64,000 nt of DNA from contig NZ_CP088294.1 in assembly GCF_024666525.1 (NCBI RefSeq), forward strand, positions 558,001 through 622,000, given 5' to 3'. Source of the stretch: Pseudomonas sp. J452. Its GTDB lineage: Bacteria > Pseudomonadota > Gammaproteobacteria > Pseudomonadales > Pseudomonadaceae. The notes below the pieces were generated by a model, which was given only the letters and a program-made list of their open reading frames with translations, was not told the DNA's origin and ran no database searches. Positions within the stretch are counted from its first letter, which is position 1. Each line of letters opens with the position of its first letter. A program made the translations under genes and the position numbers. Positions 30,260-41,687 of this stretch are shown here, piece by piece.

Positions 30260-31532
30260 TTGCCTGCGCCCGCTGCTGCTGGGCGCCGCTTTTCTCGGTT
30301 CTGCAGTACAGGCCGAGGTTCAGTCCCTCAACCGCGTGGTCGCCATCGTCGATAACGATGTGATCATGCAAAGCCAGCTGGACACCCGTGCCCGCGAGGT
30401 GCAACAAACCATCGCCAAACGTGGCGCGCAGTTGCCACCGGCCGATGTGCTCAACCAGCAGGTACTCGAACGTCTGATCGTCGAAAACCTGCAATTGCAG
30501 ATCGGCGACCGCTCCGGCATCCGCATCACCGACGAAGAACTGAACCAGGCGATGGCCAGTATTGCCCAGCGCAATAACCTGACCCTCGAGCAGTTCAGCG
30601 CCGCTCTCAATCGTGATGGCTTGTCCTTCAATGATGCGCGCGAGCAGATTCGTCGCGAGATGGTTATCAGCCGCGTACGTCAGCGCCGTGTCGGCGAACG
30701 CATCCAGGTTACCGACCAGGAAGTGAAGAACTTCCTCGCCTCCGACTTGGGCAAGATGCAGCTATCGGAAGAGTTCCACCTGGCTAATATCCTGATCCCG
30801 CTACCTGAGGGCGCCTCGCCGGAAGCCATCCAGGCGGCAGCGCGCAAGGTCAGCGAAGTCTATGACCAACTGCGTAGCGGTGCCGACTTCGCCCAGTCGG
30901 CCATCAGCCACTCTGCCAGTGAAAACGCCCTGGAAGGCGGCGAGATTGGCTGGCGCAAGGCGGGCCAGCTGCCACCGCCACTGGATGGGCTGATCAGCGC
31001 GCTGGCGCCTGGTGAGATCACCGAGCCGATTCGCACACCCAACGGTTTCATGATCATCAAGCTGTTGGAAAAACGCGGCGGCAGCAGCGTGGTCAGTGAT
31101 GAGGTGCATGTGCGCCACATCCTGATCAAGCCCAACGAGATTCGCAGCGAAACCGAAACCCGCCGCCTGGCCGAGCGCCTGTATGAGCGGATCGTTTCCG
31201 GTGAGGATTTTGCCGAGCTGGCGAAAAGCTACTCCGAGGATCCAGGTTCCGCGCTGAATGGTGGCGACCTCAATTGGATTGACCCCAGCACCTTGGTACC
31301 CGAGTTCCGCGACGTGATGGCCAAGACCTCCAGCGGCGAGCTGTCCAAGCCGTTCAAGAGCCAATACGGCTGGCACGTCCTGGAAGTGCTCGGCCGCCGC
31401 GCCACCGACAACAGCGAGAAGTTCCGCGAGCAGCAGGCGATGAACGCCCTGCGCAATCGCAAGTACGACGAAGAGCTGCAGGCCTGGCTACGCCAGATCC
31501 GCGACGAGGCCTACGTCGAAATCAAGCTCTGA
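30240..31532 (+). CDS. surA: Periplasmic chaperone and peptidyl-prolyl isomerase SurA
   Basis: 430 residues. The GTG start at 30240 lies inside the end of lptD, so the two are translationally coupled. A signal peptide ([17 protein letters not shown]) precedes the chaperone core [21 protein letters not shown]. Two parvulin domains follow (~170-275 and ~285-385): [15 protein letters not shown] and [13 protein letters not shown]...[21 protein letters not shown]. Assists outer-membrane protein folding, including LptD. Confidence 0.95.
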   Translation: MKIKLSDCLRPLLLGAAFLGSAVQAEVQSLNRVVAIVDNDVIMQSQLDTRAREVQQTIAKRGAQLPPADVLNQQVLERLIVENLQLQIGDRSGIRITDEELNQAMASIAQRNNLTLEQFSAALNRDGLSFNDAREQIRREMVISRVRQRRVGERIQVTDQEVKNFLASDLGKMQLSEEFHLANILIPLPEGASPEAIQAAARKVSEVYDQLRSGADFAQSAISHSASENALEGGEIGWRKAGQLPPPLDGLISALAPGEITEPIRTPNGFMIIKLLEKRGGSSVVSDEVHVRHILIKPNEIRSETETRRLAERLYERIVSGEDFAELAKSYSEDPGSALNGGDLNWIDPSTLVPEFRDVMAKTSSGELSKPFKSQYGWHVLEVLGRRATDNSEKFREQQAMNALRNRKYDEELQAWLRQIRDEAYVEIKL

Positions 31533-31552
31533 TCGGGCTTGCTGTAATTCCC

Positions 31553-31578
31553 AAGCCCGGCACTGCCGGGCTTTTTTC
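31553..31578 (+). terminator. Terminator after surA
   Basis: AAGCCCGGC/GCCGGGCTT stem with an ACT loop, followed by a T-run. Readthrough into pdxA is possible. Confidence 0.88.
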
Positions 31579-31649
31579 GCCACTACCTTTCAGCGTAGAG
31601 TGTTGGCTTGCGTCACCACGACCAACACCACCCAGAAGAGAGCCTGCCA

Positions 31650-32642
31650 ATGACCAGCGCCCAACTTTTCGCCCTGACCCCTGGTGAGCCTGCCGGCATT
31701 GGCCCGGATCTGTGCCTGCTGCTGGCCCGCGCCGCCCAGCCCCAACCCCTGGTCGCCATCGCCAGCCGTGAACTGCTGAGCGAACGGGCAGCCTTGCTGG
31801 GCCTGCAGATCGAACTGCTGAGCGCAGCACCTGGCCACTGGCCGAGCCAGCCTGCACCGGCCGGCAGCCTGTATGTCTGGGATACCCCACTGCAAGCCAA
31901 GGTTAAGCCCGGTCAGCTCGACGCCAGCAACGCCGCCTATGTACTGCAGACCCTGACCCGCGCCGGCCAGGGCTGCCTGGATGGCGACTTCGCCGGGATG
32001 ATCACCGCGCCAGTACACAAGGGTGTGATCAACGAAGCGGGCATCGCCTTCTCCGGGCATACCGAATTCCTCGCCGAGCTGACCCACACCGAACAAGTGG
32101 TGATGATGCTCGCCACCCGCGGCCTGCGCGTAGCCCTGGTGACCACCCACCTGCCGCTTAAGGATGTCGCCGCCGCCATCACCGCCGAGCGCCTCGCGCG
32201 GGTCGCGCGCATCCTGCATGCCGACCTGGTAGATAAATTCGGCATCGCCCAGCCACGCATCCTGGTCTGCGGACTCAACCCCCACGCTGGCGAAGGCGGC
32301 CATCTGGGCCGTGAGGAAATCGAGGTGATCGAACCGACCCTCGAACGGCTGCGCGGCGAAGGCCTGAATCTGATCGGCCCGCTGCCGGCCGACACCCTGT
32401 TCACCCCCAAGCACCTCGACCACTGCGACGCGGTGCTGGCCATGTACCACGACCAGGGCCTTCCGGTACTCAAGTACAAGGGCTTTGGCGCAGCGGTCAA
32501 CGTCACCCTGGGTCTGCCGATCATCCGCACCTCGGTCGACCACGGCACCGCCCTCGATCTGGCCGGCAGCGGCCAGATCGACAGCGGCAGCCTGCAGGTG
32601 GCGCTGGAAACCGCCTACATGATGGCCACTAGCAGGAGCTGA
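31650..32642 (+). CDS. pdxA: 4-hydroxythreonine-4-phosphate dehydrogenase
   Basis: 330 residues; NAD-dependent oxidation in de novo pyridoxal-5'-phosphate synthesis. Motifs: [53 protein letters not shown] and [15 protein letters not shown] (metal/substrate His). ATG 31650 preferred over the upstream frame start at 31608 by family N-terminus. Confidence 0.96.
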   Translation: MTSAQLFALTPGEPAGIGPDLCLLLARAAQPQPLVAIASRELLSERAALLGLQIELLSAAPGHWPSQPAPAGSLYVWDTPLQAKVKPGQLDASNAAYVLQTLTRAGQGCLDGDFAGMITAPVHKGVINEAGIAFSGHTEFLAELTHTEQVVMMLATRGLRVALVTTHLPLKDVAAAITAERLARVARILHADLVDKFGIAQPRILVCGLNPHAGEGGHLGREEIEVIEPTLERLRGEGLNLIGPLPADTLFTPKHLDHCDAVLAMYHDQGLPVLKYKGFGAAVNVTLGLPIIRTSVDHGTALDLAGSGQIDSGSLQVALETAYMMATSRS

Positions 32643-32749
32643 GCCGAGCAGGCAGCCCGGCTTGCCTACGGCCTGCCCCGGCAATGCTGTTAAACTGCCG
32701 CTCTTTGCATGCGCTTTGAGCGTGCGGCTTGAAGCCTGGAGCTGTCCCG

Positions 32750-33562
32750 ATGTCCGAATACCAACACCGCGCGCGCAAGCGTTTTGGCCAGAACTTCCTG
32801 CATGACGCCGGGGTGATCCACCGCATCCTGCGCGCCATCCACGCCCGCGAAGGCGAGCGCCTGCTGGAGATCGGTCCAGGCCAGGGCGCCCTGACCGAAG
32901 GCCTGCTGAGCAGCGGCGGCCAGCTCGACGTGATCGAACTCGACCTCGACCTGATCCCGATCCTGCAGAGCAAATTCGGCCATCTAAGCAACTTCCGCCT
33001 GAACCAAGGCGACGCGCTGAAGTTCGATTTCAACCGCCTCGAAGCCGCACCGCACAGCCTGCGCGTGGTCGGCAACCTGCCCTACAACATCTCCACGCCG
33101 CTGATCTTCCATCTGCTGGATAACGCCCCACTGATCCGCGACATGCACTTCATGCTGCAGAAGGAAGTGGTCGAACGCCTGGCCGCCGAGCCGGGCGGTG
33201 GTGACTGGGGCCGCCTGTCGATCATGGTGCAGTACCACTGCCGCGTGGAGCACCTATTCAATGTCGGCCCCGGCGCGTTCAATCCGCCGCCCAAGGTCGA
33301 CTCGGCCATCGTCCGCCTGGTGCCGCACGACGTGCTGCCCTTCCCGGCCAAGGATCACCGGCTGCTCGAGCGCGTGGTGCGCGAAGCCTTCAACCAGCGC
33401 CGCAAGACCCTGCGCAACACACTCAAGGGTCTGCTCAGCAGCGCCGAGATCGAAGCCGCCGGCGTCGATGGCAGCCTGCGCCCGGAGCAACTCGACCTGG
33501 CCGCCTTCGTGCGCCTGGCCGATCAGCTCGCCGCGCAACCCAAGGTCCAGGCGCAGGACTAA
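32750..33562 (+). CDS. rsmA: 16S rRNA (adenine1518/1519-N6) dimethyltransferase
   Basis: Also named ksgA (not the CsrA-type RsmA). 270-residue SAM methyltransferase that dimethylates two adenines of helix 45. Motifs: [30 protein letters not shown] (SAM loop), VIELDLDLI and [13 protein letters not shown] (NLPY catalytic). ATG 32750 has GGAG upstream. In the usual pdxA-rsmA-apaG-apaH order. Confidence 0.96.
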   Translation: MSEYQHRARKRFGQNFLHDAGVIHRILRAIHAREGERLLEIGPGQGALTEGLLSSGGQLDVIELDLDLIPILQSKFGHLSNFRLNQGDALKFDFNRLEAAPHSLRVVGNLPYNISTPLIFHLLDNAPLIRDMHFMLQKEVVERLAAEPGGGDWGRLSIMVQYHCRVEHLFNVGPGAFNPPPKVDSAIVRLVPHDVLPFPAKDHRLLERVVREAFNQRRKTLRNTLKGLLSSAEIEAAGVDGSLRPEQLDLAAFVRLADQLAAQPKVQAQD

Positions 33563-33593
33563 ACTGCATTTTCAGCTTGTCGAGTTACCATTC

Positions 33594-33974
33594 ATGTCCG
33601 ATCCGCGCTACCAGGTCGACGTCAGCGTCGCCACCCGCTACCTGCCGGAGCAATCCAGTCCGGAGCAGAACCGCTACGCCTTCGCCTACACGGTGACCAT
33701 CAGCAACAACGGTCAGGCCGCAGCCAAGCTGCTCAGCCGCCACTGGATCATCACCGACGGCGATGGCCGCGTGCAGGAAGTGCGTGGCGCCGGCGTGGTT
33801 GGCCAGCAGCCGCACCTGCAGCCAGGCGAGAGCCACACCTACAGCAGCGGCACGGTAATGGCGACCAAGGTCGGCAACATGCAGGGCAGTTACCAGATGC
33901 TCGCCGACGACGGCAAACGCTTCGATGCCACCATCGCCCCCTTCCGCCTGGCCATGCCCGGGGCCCTGCACTGA
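33594..33974 (+). CDS. apaG: ApaG, Co2+/Mg2+ efflux-associated beta-sandwich protein
   Basis: 126 residues of the ApaG/DUF525 family; function not settled. Conserved core: [51 protein letters not shown] and MQGSYQM. The TGA overlaps the apaH ATG by one base (TGATG), so they are coupled. Confidence 0.94.
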   Translation: MSDPRYQVDVSVATRYLPEQSSPEQNRYAFAYTVTISNNGQAAAKLLSRHWIITDGDGRVQEVRGAGVVGQQPHLQPGESHTYSSGTVMATKVGNMQGSYQMLADDGKRFDATIAPFRLAMPGALH

Positions 33975-34798
33975 TGGCAACCTACGCCGTCGGTGACCTG
34001 CAGGGCTGCCTGCAACCGCTCAAGTGTCTGCTCGAACGGGTCGCCTTCGAGCCGAGCAAGGATCGCCTGTGGCTGGTCGGCGACCTGGTCAACCGCGGCC
34101 CGCAGTCGCTGGAAACCCTGCGGTTCCTCTACGCCATGCGCGACTCGCTGGTCTGCGTGCTGGGCAACCATGACCTGCATCTGCTGGCCGTGGCGCACAA
34201 CATCGAGCGCCTGAAGAAGAACGACACCCTGCAGGAAATCCTCGACGCGCCAGATCGCCAGGACCTGCTCGACTGGCTGCGCCAGCAGAAGCTCATGCAC
34301 CATGACGCCAAGCGCGACATCGCCCTGGTACATGCCGGTATTCCGCCGCAGTGGACCGTGGAAAAGGCCCTGAGCCGCGCCGCCGAAGTCGAAGAGGCCC
34401 TGCGCGACGATGCCCGCCTGCCGCTGTTCCTCGACGGCATGTACGGCAACGAACCGGCCAAGTGGGACAAGGATCTGCATGGCATCACCCGCCTGCGGGT
34501 GATCACCAACTACTTCACGCGCATGCGTTTCTGCAAGTCCGACGGCACCCTCGACCTGAAGAGCAAGGAAGGCGTCGGTACCGCCCCACCCGGTTACGCC
34601 CCCTGGTTCAGCTACCCGCAGCGCAAGAGCCGCGGGCGCAAGATCATTTTCGGCCACTGGGCGGCGCTGGAAGGCCAGTGCGACGAACCCGGCCTCAGCG
34701 CCCTGGACAGCGGCTGCGTGTGGGGCGGAGCCATGACCCTGATGAATATCGACAGTGGCGAACGCCACCGCTGCGACTGCCCGGAGAACACCCCATGA
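33974..34798 (+). CDS. apaH: Diadenosine tetraphosphatase (symmetrical)
   Basis: 274-residue metallophosphatase that splits Ap4A into two ADP and acts as an RNA decapping enzyme. Motifs: [13 protein letters not shown] (GDxxG), [14 protein letters not shown] (GDxVxRG), [13 protein letters not shown] (GNHD), LVHAGIPP and [12 protein letters not shown]. Overlaps glpE by 4 bp. Confidence 0.96.
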   Translation: MATYAVGDLQGCLQPLKCLLERVAFEPSKDRLWLVGDLVNRGPQSLETLRFLYAMRDSLVCVLGNHDLHLLAVAHNIERLKKNDTLQEILDAPDRQDLLDWLRQQKLMHHDAKRDIALVHAGIPPQWTVEKALSRAAEVEEALRDDARLPLFLDGMYGNEPAKWDKDLHGITRLRVITNYFTRMRFCKSDGTLDLKSKEGVGTAPPGYAPWFSYPQRKSRGRKIIFGHWAALEGQCDEPGLSALDSGCVWGGAMTLMNIDSGERHRCDCPENTP

Positions 34799-35124
34799 GC
34801 GAATTCAAACGCATCCCGCCAGAACAAGCCCAGACCCTGCGCGAACAAGGCGCCGTAGTGGTCGATATCCGCGACCCGCAGAGCTTCGCCAACGGCCATA
34901 TCAGTGGCTCTCACCATCTGGACAACCACTCGCTGGCCGACTTCATCGCCAAGGCCGACTTCGACCAGCCGCTGATCGTCACCTGCTACCACGGCAACTC
35001 CAGCCAGAACGCGGCGGCCTACCTAGCGCACCAGGGTTTCGCCGAGGTCTACAGCCTGGATGGCGGTTTCGAGCTGTGGCGCAGTCAGTACCCTGCTGAA
35101 GTCGCGCAAGGCACCAGCGAGTAA
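34795..35124 (+). CDS. glpE: Thiosulfate sulfurtransferase GlpE (rhodanese)
   Basis: 109-residue single-domain rhodanese. The active-site loop is [11 protein letters not shown] (persulfide Cys65) and the N-terminus [22 protein letters not shown] is the fold's signature. Moves sulfane sulfur from thiosulfate to cyanide or thioredoxin. Last gene of the apaG-apaH-glpE run; ATGA overlap with apaH. Confidence 0.94.
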   Translation: MSEFKRIPPEQAQTLREQGAVVVDIRDPQSFANGHISGSHHLDNHSLADFIAKADFDQPLIVTCYHGNSSQNAAAYLAHQGFAEVYSLDGGFELWRSQYPAEVAQGTSE

Positions 35125-35399
35125 ATTTTTTCTGCGTGGCGCAACCCCGCGCCGCGCCTGCTCCCCAGGGCTTTGCCGACGAGCGGCAATATCCTGTCAC
35201 CCTTACGCCATCCTTGCGCCTGCCGAATCCGAACTACTCTTAAGTCGAGGCCATCCAAAAGGGAGAGCCGGCACACCGGTTCCGGGCCATCGGTAGCGTT
35301 TTTTGGTGTTCTGGGGGTTTCTAACGGCCGACGCGTCGACCTCCTCTGCACCCGCCCGAATGACCCTTGCCGGCTCCATGCAGCGAGCGAGGTGCAGTT
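35125..35399. other. Intergenic region upstream of prkA
   Basis: 275 bp between glpE and prkA that must hold the prkA-yeaH-spoVR promoter. I see no good -24/-12 (sigma-54) match. A CTACTCTTAA stretch near 35232 could be a stationary-phase -10, but this is weak. No gene or strong terminator supported. Confidence 0.4.
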
Positions 35400-37322
35400 A
35401 TGAGTATATTCAGCCACTTCCAGCAACGCTTCGAATCGACCCGCCAGGAGGAATATTCCCTTCAGGAATACCTCGAACTGTGCAAAGCGGATCGCAGCGC
35501 CTACGCCACGGCATCCGAGCGTCTGCTGATGGCTATCGGCGAGCCGGAGCTGATCGATACTTCGAGCAACTCTCGGCTGTCGCGCATCTTTTCCAACAAG
35601 GTGATCCGTCGCTACCCGGCCTTTGCCGACTTCCACGGCATGGAAGAGTGCATCGACCAGATCGTCTCCTACTTCCGCCATGCCGCTCAGGGCCTGGAAG
35701 AGAAGAAACAGATCCTCTACCTGCTCGGCCCGGTCGGCGGCGGCAAGTCGTCGCTGGCAGAGAAGCTCAAGCAGCTGATGGAAAAAGTGCCCTTCTACGC
35801 GATCAAGGGCTCGCCGGTATTCGAGTCGCCGCTGGGGTTGTTCAATGCCAGTGAAGACGGCGCCATCCTCGAAGAGGACTACGGCATCCCGCGGCGCTAC
35901 CTCAACAGCATCATTTCACCCTGGGCAACCAAGCGCCTGACCGAGTTCGGTGGCGATATCAGCCAGTTCCGCGTGGTCAAGCTGTACCCCTCGATTCTCA
36001 ATCAGATTGCCGTGGCCAAGACCGAACCGGGCGACGAGAACAACCAGGACATCTCCGCGCTGGTCGGCAAGGTGGATATCCGCAAGCTGGAGGAATTCCC
36101 GCAGAACGACGCCGACGCCTACAGCTACTCGGGCGCCCTGTGCCGGGCCAACCAGGGCCTGATGGAGTTCGTCGAGATGTTCAAGGCGCCGATCAAGGTC
36201 CTGCACCCCTTGCTCACCGCCACCCAGGAAGGCAACTACAACAGCACCGAAGGCCTCGGCGCGATTCCCTACAGCGGCATCCTGCTAGCCCACTCCAACG
36301 AATCCGAGTGGCACAGCTTCCGCAACAACAAGAACAACGAGGCGTTCATCGACCGCATCTACATCGTCAAGGTGCCGTACTGCCTGCGCGTCACCGACGA
36401 GGTGAAAATCTACGACAAGCTGCTGTTCAACAGCTCGCTGGCCAAGGCCCACTGCGCCCCGGACACCCTGAAGATGCTCGCCCAGTTCTCGGTGCTGAGC
36501 CGCCTGAAGGAGCCGGAAAACTCCAACATCTATTCGAAGATGCGCGTCTACGACGGCGAGAACCTCAAGGACACCGATCCCAAGGCCAAGTCGATCCAGG
36601 AGTACCGCGACACGGCGGGCGTGGATGAAGGCATGAACGGTCTGTCGACCCGCTTCGCCTTCAAGATCCTGTCCAAGGTATTCAACTTCGACCCGCACGA
36701 GATCGCCGCCAACCCGGTGCACCTGCTGTATGTGCTGGAGCAGCAGATCGAGCAGGAACAGTTCCCCGCCGAAGTACGCGAGCGTTACCTGCGCTTCATC
36801 AAGGAATACCTGGCGCCGCGCTACATCGAGTTCATCGGCAAGGAGATCCAGACCGCCTACCTGGAGTCCTACAGCGAGTACGGACAGAACATCTTCGACC
36901 GCTACGTGCTGTACGCCGACTTCTGGATCCAGGACCAGGAATACCGCGACCCGGAAACCGGCGAGATCCTCAACCGCGTGGCCCTCAACGAGGAGCTGGA
37001 GAAGATCGAGAAGCCGGCCGGAATCAGCAACCCGAAGGATTTCCGCAACGAGATCGTCAACTTCGTGCTGCGCGCCCGTGCCAACAACAACGGCAAGAAC
37101 CCGACCTGGCTCAGCTACGAAAAGCTGCGCGTGGTGATCGAGAAGAAGATGTTCTCCAACACCGAGGATCTGCTGCCGGTCATCAGTTTCAACGCCAAGG
37201 CGAGCAAGGAGGATCAACAGAAGCACAACGACTTTGTCACCCGAATGGTCGAACGTGGCTACACCGAGAAGCAGGTGCGCCTGCTGTCCGAGTGGTATCT
37301 GCGGGTTCGCAAGTCGCAGTAA
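35400..37322 (+). CDS. prkA: PrkA-family serine protein kinase / AAA protein (YeaG-like)
   Basis: 640 residues. The N-terminal AAA-like domain has Walker A LLGPVGGGKSSLAEKL (~110-125); the C-terminal part is the PrkA-type kinase-like/peptidase-linked domain. ATG 35400 chosen; the frame starts at 35367. In E. coli the yeaG-yeaH pair responds to nitrogen starvation and stationary phase. It is followed by yeaH (DUF444) and spoVR, the standard stress triad. Confidence 0.93.
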   Translation: MSIFSHFQQRFESTRQEEYSLQEYLELCKADRSAYATASERLLMAIGEPELIDTSSNSRLSRIFSNKVIRRYPAFADFHGMEECIDQIVSYFRHAAQGLEEKKQILYLLGPVGGGKSSLAEKLKQLMEKVPFYAIKGSPVFESPLGLFNASEDGAILEEDYGIPRRYLNSIISPWATKRLTEFGGDISQFRVVKLYPSILNQIAVAKTEPGDENNQDISALVGKVDIRKLEEFPQNDADAYSYSGALCRANQGLMEFVEMFKAPIKVLHPLLTATQEGNYNSTEGLGAIPYSGILLAHSNESEWHSFRNNKNNEAFIDRIYIVKVPYCLRVTDEVKIYDKLLFNSSLAKAHCAPDTLKMLAQFSVLSRLKEPENSNIYSKMRVYDGENLKDTDPKAKSIQEYRDTAGVDEGMNGLSTRFAFKILSKVFNFDPHEIAANPVHLLYVLEQQIEQEQFPAEVRERYLRFIKEYLAPRYIEFIGKEIQTAYLESYSEYGQNIFDRYVLYADFWIQDQEYRDPETGEILNRVALNEELEKIEKPAGISNPKDFRNEIVNFVLRARANNNGKNPTWLSYEKLRVVIEKKMFSNTEDLLPVISFNAKASKEDQQKHNDFVTRMVERGYTEKQVRLLSEWYLRVRKSQ

Positions 37323-37457
37323 CCCGTTGCCGGCGCGGCAGTCGCTGCCGCGCTGGTCGCCGCGTGTCCGCTGGGCGCGCGTGCAACGAACCGGCGCATA
37401 GCCTCGCGAGCTAGAGCAAGACGCGCAGCAGGCTATGGCAGGTTCTAAGGAGATGTC

Positions 37458-38729
37458 ATGAGCTATGTGATAGACCGGCGCCTGAATGGCAAGAACAAGA
37501 GCACGGTGAACCGCCAGCGCTTCCTGCGGCGTTACCGTGACCACATCAAGAAGGCCGTGGAGGAGGCCGTCAGCCGGCGCTCCATCACCGACATGGAGCA
37601 CGGCGAACAGATCAGCATTCCCGGCCGCGATATCGACGAGCCGGTGCTGCACCATGGCCGCGGCGGCAAGCAGACCACCGTGCACCCCGGCAACAAGCAG
37701 TTCAGCGGTGGCGACCATATCCCCCGCCCCTCCGGCGGTGGTGGCGGTCGTGGTGCCGGCAAGGCGAGCAACTCCGGCGAAGGCATGGACGAGTTCGTCT
37801 TCCAGATCACCCAGGAGGAATTCCTCGACTTCATGTTCGAGGACCTGGAGCTGCCCAACCTGGTCAAACGTCACCTGACCGGCAGCGACACTTTCAAGAC
37901 CGTGCGCGCCGGCATCAGCAACGAAGGCAACCCGTCACGCATCAATATCGTGCGCACCCTGCGCTCGGCCCATGCGCGGCGCATCGCCCTGTCCGGCAGC
38001 AGCCGCGCCAAACTCAAGCAGGCTCTGGCCGAGCTGGAGCGCCTGAAGCTGGAAGAGCCGGACAACTTCAGTGACATCCAGGCGCTGGAAGAGGAAATCA
38101 GCAAGCTGCGCGTGCGCATCAACCGCGTACCGTTTCTCGACACCTTCGACCTCAAGTACAACCTGCTGACCAAGCAGCCCAATCCCAGCTCCAAGGCGGT
38201 GATGTTCTGCCTGATGGATGTGTCCGGCTCAATGACCCAGGCCACCAAGGACATCGCCAAGCGCTTCTTCATCCTCCTGTACCTGTTCCTCAAGCGGAAC
38301 TACGACAAGATCGAGGTGGTGTTCATCCGCCACCACACCAGCGCCAAAGAGGTCGACGAGGAAGAGTTCTTCTACTCGCGGGAAACCGGCGGCACCATCG
38401 TCTCCAGCGCGCTGAAAATGATGCAGGAGATCATGGCCGCGCGTTACCCGATCAACGAGTGGAACATCTACGCCGCCCAGGCGTCGGACGGCGACAACTG
38501 GAATGACGATTCGCCGATCTGCCGCGATATCCTGATCAACCAGATCATGCCGTTCGTGCAGTACTTCACCTACGTCGAGATCACCCCGCGCGAACACCAG
38601 GCGCTGTGGTTCGAGTATGAACAGGTCGGTGAGAGTTTTGCCGACACCTTCGCCCAGCAGCAGCTGGTCTCGTCCGCCGACATCTACCCGGTGTTCCGTG
38701 AACTGTTCCAGCGCCGCCTGGTGACCTGA
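37458..38729 (+). CDS. yeaH: DUF444 protein YeaH, von Willebrand A-like
   Basis: 423 residues. Strong AAGGAGAT ribosome site before ATG 37458. A Gly-rich stretch ([14 protein letters not shown], ~95-110) is followed by a helical region and a vWA-like domain with [11 protein letters not shown] (MIDAS DxSxS). Partner of PrkA. The 135-bp spacer before it contains a relic of the repeat tail also found at 1627-1640. Confidence 0.92.
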   Translation: MSYVIDRRLNGKNKSTVNRQRFLRRYRDHIKKAVEEAVSRRSITDMEHGEQISIPGRDIDEPVLHHGRGGKQTTVHPGNKQFSGGDHIPRPSGGGGGRGAGKASNSGEGMDEFVFQITQEEFLDFMFEDLELPNLVKRHLTGSDTFKTVRAGISNEGNPSRINIVRTLRSAHARRIALSGSSRAKLKQALAELERLKLEEPDNFSDIQALEEEISKLRVRINRVPFLDTFDLKYNLLTKQPNPSSKAVMFCLMDVSGSMTQATKDIAKRFFILLYLFLKRNYDKIEVVFIRHHTSAKEVDEEEFFYSRETGGTIVSSALKMMQEIMAARYPINEWNIYAAQASDGDNWNDDSPICRDILINQIMPFVQYFTYVEITPREHQALWFEYEQVGESFADTFAQQQLVSSADIYPVFRELFQRRLVT

Positions 38730-38740
38730 GGGGAACCGCG

Positions 38741-40306
38741 ATGACCACATCCGAGAAAAAACGCCAGCCGATCTCCATCGGCTCGGAATGGACTTTCGAA
38801 CTGGTGCGCCAGTACGACCGCGAGATAGCCCGCATCGCCGAGCGCTATGCACTGGATACCTACCCCAACCAGATCGAGGTGATCACCGCCGAGCAGATGA
38901 TGGATGCCTACGCCTCCGTCGGCATGCCGCTGGGTTATCACCACTGGTCCTACGGCAAGCACTTCCTCGCCACCGAGAAGGGCTACAGCCGCGGGCAGAT
39001 GGGCCTGGCCTACGAGATCGTGATCAACTCCGATCCGTGCATCGCCTACCTGATGGAAGAGAACACCATGTGCATGCAGGCGCTGGTGATCGCCCACGCC
39101 TGCTACGGCCACAACAGCTTCTTCAAGGGCAACTACCTGTTCCGCACCTGGACCGACGCCAGCTCGATCATCGATTACCTGGTGTTCGCCAAGCAGTACA
39201 TCATGCAGTGCGAGGAGCGCCACGGCATCGACGCGGTGGAAGACCTGCTCGACTCCTGCCACGCCCTGATGAACTACGGGGTCGACCGCTACAAGCGGCC
39301 CTACCCGATCTCCGCCGAAGAGGAACGCCGCCGGCAGAAGGACCGCGAGGAGCACCTGCAGAAGCAGATCAACGACCTCTGGCGCACCATCCCCAAGGGC
39401 GCCAGCAAAGGCCACGACCAGGACAACAAGCGCTGGCCGGCCGAGCCGCAGGAAAACATCCTGTACTTCCTCGAAAAGCACGCGCCGCTGCTGGAGCCCT
39501 GGCAGCGCGAGGTGATCCGCATCGTGCGCAAGATCGCCCAGTACTTCTACCCGCAGCGCCAGACCCAGGTGATGAACGAAGGCTGGGCGACCTTCTGGCA
39601 CTACACCCTGATGAACGACCTGTACGACGAAGGCCTGGTGACCGATGGCTTCATGATGGAGTTCCTCCAGTCGCACACCAGCGTGATCTACCAGCCCGGC
39701 TTCGACAGCCCCTATTACAGCGGTATCAATCCCTACACCCTGGGCTTCGCCATCTACTGCGATATCCGCCGTATCTGCGAACACCCCACCGAAGAAGATC
39801 GCCACTGGTTCCCCGACATTGCCGGCAGTGACTGGCTATCGACCCTCAAGTTCGCCATGGCCAACTTCAAGGACGAGAGCTTCATCCTGCAGTTCCTCTC
39901 ACCCAAGGTGATCCGCGACCTCAAGCTGTTCAGCGTGATGGACGACGACCAGCAGGACGACATGCTGGTGCCGGCCATCCACGACGAGCCGGGTTATCGC
40001 ATCATCCGCGAGACCCTGGCCGCCCAGTACAACCTGGGCAACCGCGAACCCAATGTGCAGATCTGGAGCGTCGACCGCCGCGGCGATCGCTCGCTGACCC
40101 TGCGCCACCAGCAGCACGACCGCAAACCGCTAGGCGAGTCCACCGGCGAAGTGCTCAAGCACCTGCACCGCCTGTGGGGCTTCGACATCCACCTGGAAGT
40201 CCGCCAGGGCGAACAGGTGGTCGGCATGCAGCATGTACCGCCGCGCAACGAGCAGGATGCCGACAACGAGTACCCGCGCCTGGATCTGGTGATTCCGCCG
40301 ATCTGA
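38741..40306 (+). CDS. SpoVR family protein (YcgB-like)
   Basis: 521-residue SpoVR/YcgB homologue. Conserved blocks: [59 protein letters not shown], and [21 protein letters not shown], whose His/Glu residues could bind metal. It starts 11 bp after yeaH, so it is the third gene of the prkA operon. Biochemical function unknown. Confidence 0.93.
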   Translation: MTTSEKKRQPISIGSEWTFELVRQYDREIARIAERYALDTYPNQIEVITAEQMMDAYASVGMPLGYHHWSYGKHFLATEKGYSRGQMGLAYEIVINSDPCIAYLMEENTMCMQALVIAHACYGHNSFFKGNYLFRTWTDASSIIDYLVFAKQYIMQCEERHGIDAVEDLLDSCHALMNYGVDRYKRPYPISAEEERRRQKDREEHLQKQINDLWRTIPKGASKGHDQDNKRWPAEPQENILYFLEKHAPLLEPWQREVIRIVRKIAQYFYPQRQTQVMNEGWATFWHYTLMNDLYDEGLVTDGFMMEFLQSHTSVIYQPGFDSPYYSGINPYTLGFAIYCDIRRICEHPTEEDRHWFPDIAGSDWLSTLKFAMANFKDESFILQFLSPKVIRDLKLFSVMDDDQQDDMLVPAIHDEPGYRIIRETLAAQYNLGNREPNVQIWSVDRRGDRSLTLRHQQHDRKPLGESTGEVLKHLHRLWGFDIHLEVRQGEQVVGMQHVPPRNEQDADNEYPRLDLVIPPI

Positions 40307-40324
40307 GCCCCAGCTCGAGCACGC

Positions 40325-40360
40325 AAGCCCGTACCGGCAGGCAGCAGGTACGGGCTTTTT
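40325..40360 (+). terminator. Terminator after spoVR
   Basis: 11-bp stem AAGCCCGTACC/GGTACGGGCTT with an 11-nt loop, followed by TTTTT. Confidence 0.9.
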
Positions 40361-40394
40361 CGCTTATCCTCCGCGGCAACGGAGGAGTGATTCC

Positions 40395-41627
40395 ATGCAG
40401 ATCTATAAAGTCGGCGGCGCGGTGCGTGATCGCCTGCTCGGCCGGCCCATCACCGATATCGACTGGGTGGTGGTCGGCGCCGATGCGCAGAGCATGCTCG
40501 ACCAGGGCTATCGGCCGGTGGGCGACGACTTCCCAGTGTTCCTCCACCCGCAGAGCAGCGAGGAATATGCGCTGGCCCGCACCGAGCGCAAATCCGGCCA
40601 GGGTTACGGCGGCTTCACCTTCTACGCCAGCCCGGACGTGACCCTGGAAGACGACCTGATCCGCCGCGACCTGACCGTCAACGCCATGGCCGAGGACGAC
40701 CACGGCCAGGTGATCGACCCCTATGGCGGCCAGCACGACCTCGCCGCGCGGGTGCTGCGGCATGTCTCCCCCGCCTTCGCCGAGGACCCGCTGCGCGTGC
40801 TGCGGGTGGCACGCTTCGCCGCGCGCTATGCACCGCTGGGCTTTGTCGTCGCCCCGGAAACCCTGGCCCTGATGCGCCAACTGGCCGAATCCGGTGAGCT
40901 CAAGGCACTCACGGCCGAGCGCAGCTGGAAGGAAATCTCCCGCGCCCTGCTGGAACCGTGCCCCGAAGTGTTCATTCAGGTGCTGCGCGACTGCGCCGCC
41001 CTGGCCGAGTTGCTGCCGGAAGTCGACGCCCTGTTCGGCGTACCGCAAACCGCCACCCATCACCCGGAAATCGACACCGGCATCCATAACTTGATGGTGT
41101 TGCAGCAGTGTGCCCGCCATCAGCAGCCGCTGAGCGTGCGCTGGGCCTGCCTGCTGCATGACCTGGGCAAGGGCACCACGCCGCCAGCCGAATGGCCGCG
41201 GCATATCGCCCACGAAACACGTGGCCTGAAGCTGATCAAGGCGGTGAACACGCGCTGCAAGGTACCGCGGGACTGCGCCGAGCTGGCGCTGTTGGTCGGC
41301 GAATACCACACCCACGGCCACCGCGCCCTGGAGCTGCGTGCGGAGACCCTGCTCGGCTTGCTGCAGAGCTTCGACGTCTACCGCCGCCCGCAGCGTTTCG
41401 AGGAATTTCTCGCCGCCTGCGAGATGGATGCCCGCGGCCGTCTCGGTTTCGAGGACCGCGACTACCCACAAGCCGCCTACCTGCACGGCGCCATGCAGGC
41501 CGCCCGTGCGGTGGCAGTGCAACCGCTGCTGGAGCAGGGAATTCAGGGTGCGGAACTGGGCGAGGCACTCAAGCGCGAGCGGCTGAAAGCGCTCAAGGCC
41601 TACAAGGCAAGCACCCACCCCCTGTAG
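40395..41627 (+). CDS. cca: CCA-adding tRNA nucleotidyltransferase with HD domain
   Basis: 410 residues. It adds or repairs the 3' CCA of tRNA. Motifs: [26 protein letters not shown] (GGxVRD and DxD), [12 protein letters not shown], and [16 protein letters not shown]. The C-terminal HD domain ([11 protein letters not shown]...LLHDLGKG) suggests added phosphatase/phosphodiesterase activity, as in E. coli. The stop codon TAG (41625-41627) lies inside the REP palindrome at 41623-41687. Confidence 0.95.
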   Translation: MQIYKVGGAVRDRLLGRPITDIDWVVVGADAQSMLDQGYRPVGDDFPVFLHPQSSEEYALARTERKSGQGYGGFTFYASPDVTLEDDLIRRDLTVNAMAEDDHGQVIDPYGGQHDLAARVLRHVSPAFAEDPLRVLRVARFAARYAPLGFVVAPETLALMRQLAESGELKALTAERSWKEISRALLEPCPEVFIQVLRDCAALAELLPEVDALFGVPQTATHHPEIDTGIHNLMVLQQCARHQQPLSVRWACLLHDLGKGTTPPAEWPRHIAHETRGLKLIKAVNTRCKVPRDCAELALLVGEYHTHGHRALELRAETLLGLLQSFDVYRRPQRFEEFLAACEMDARGRLGFEDRDYPQAAYLHGAMQAARAVAVQPLLEQGIQGAELGEALKRERLKALKAYKASTHPL

Positions 41628-41687
41628 GAGCGAGCTTGCTCGCGATGCTTTGGGGTTGTCTTGATCGCGAGCAAGCTCGCTCCTACA
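41623..41687. repeat. REP palindrome shared by the 3' ends of cca and folK
   Basis: Two perfect 23-nt inverted arms (41623-41645 and 41665-41687, beginning TGTAGGAGCGAGC) with a 19-nt spacer; a typical Pseudomonas REP/GTAG-type sequence. The TAG in each arm is the stop codon of the neighbouring gene on that strand. It may also end both convergent transcripts. Confidence 0.93.

Noticed and set aside
35125..35399. Sigma-54 promoter before prkA
   Set aside because: TGGCGC near 35138 lacks a TTGC at the required spacing.
36285..37874. 529-codon open frame antisense to prkA/yeaH
   Set aside because: Crosses two real genes and their spacer; no motif.
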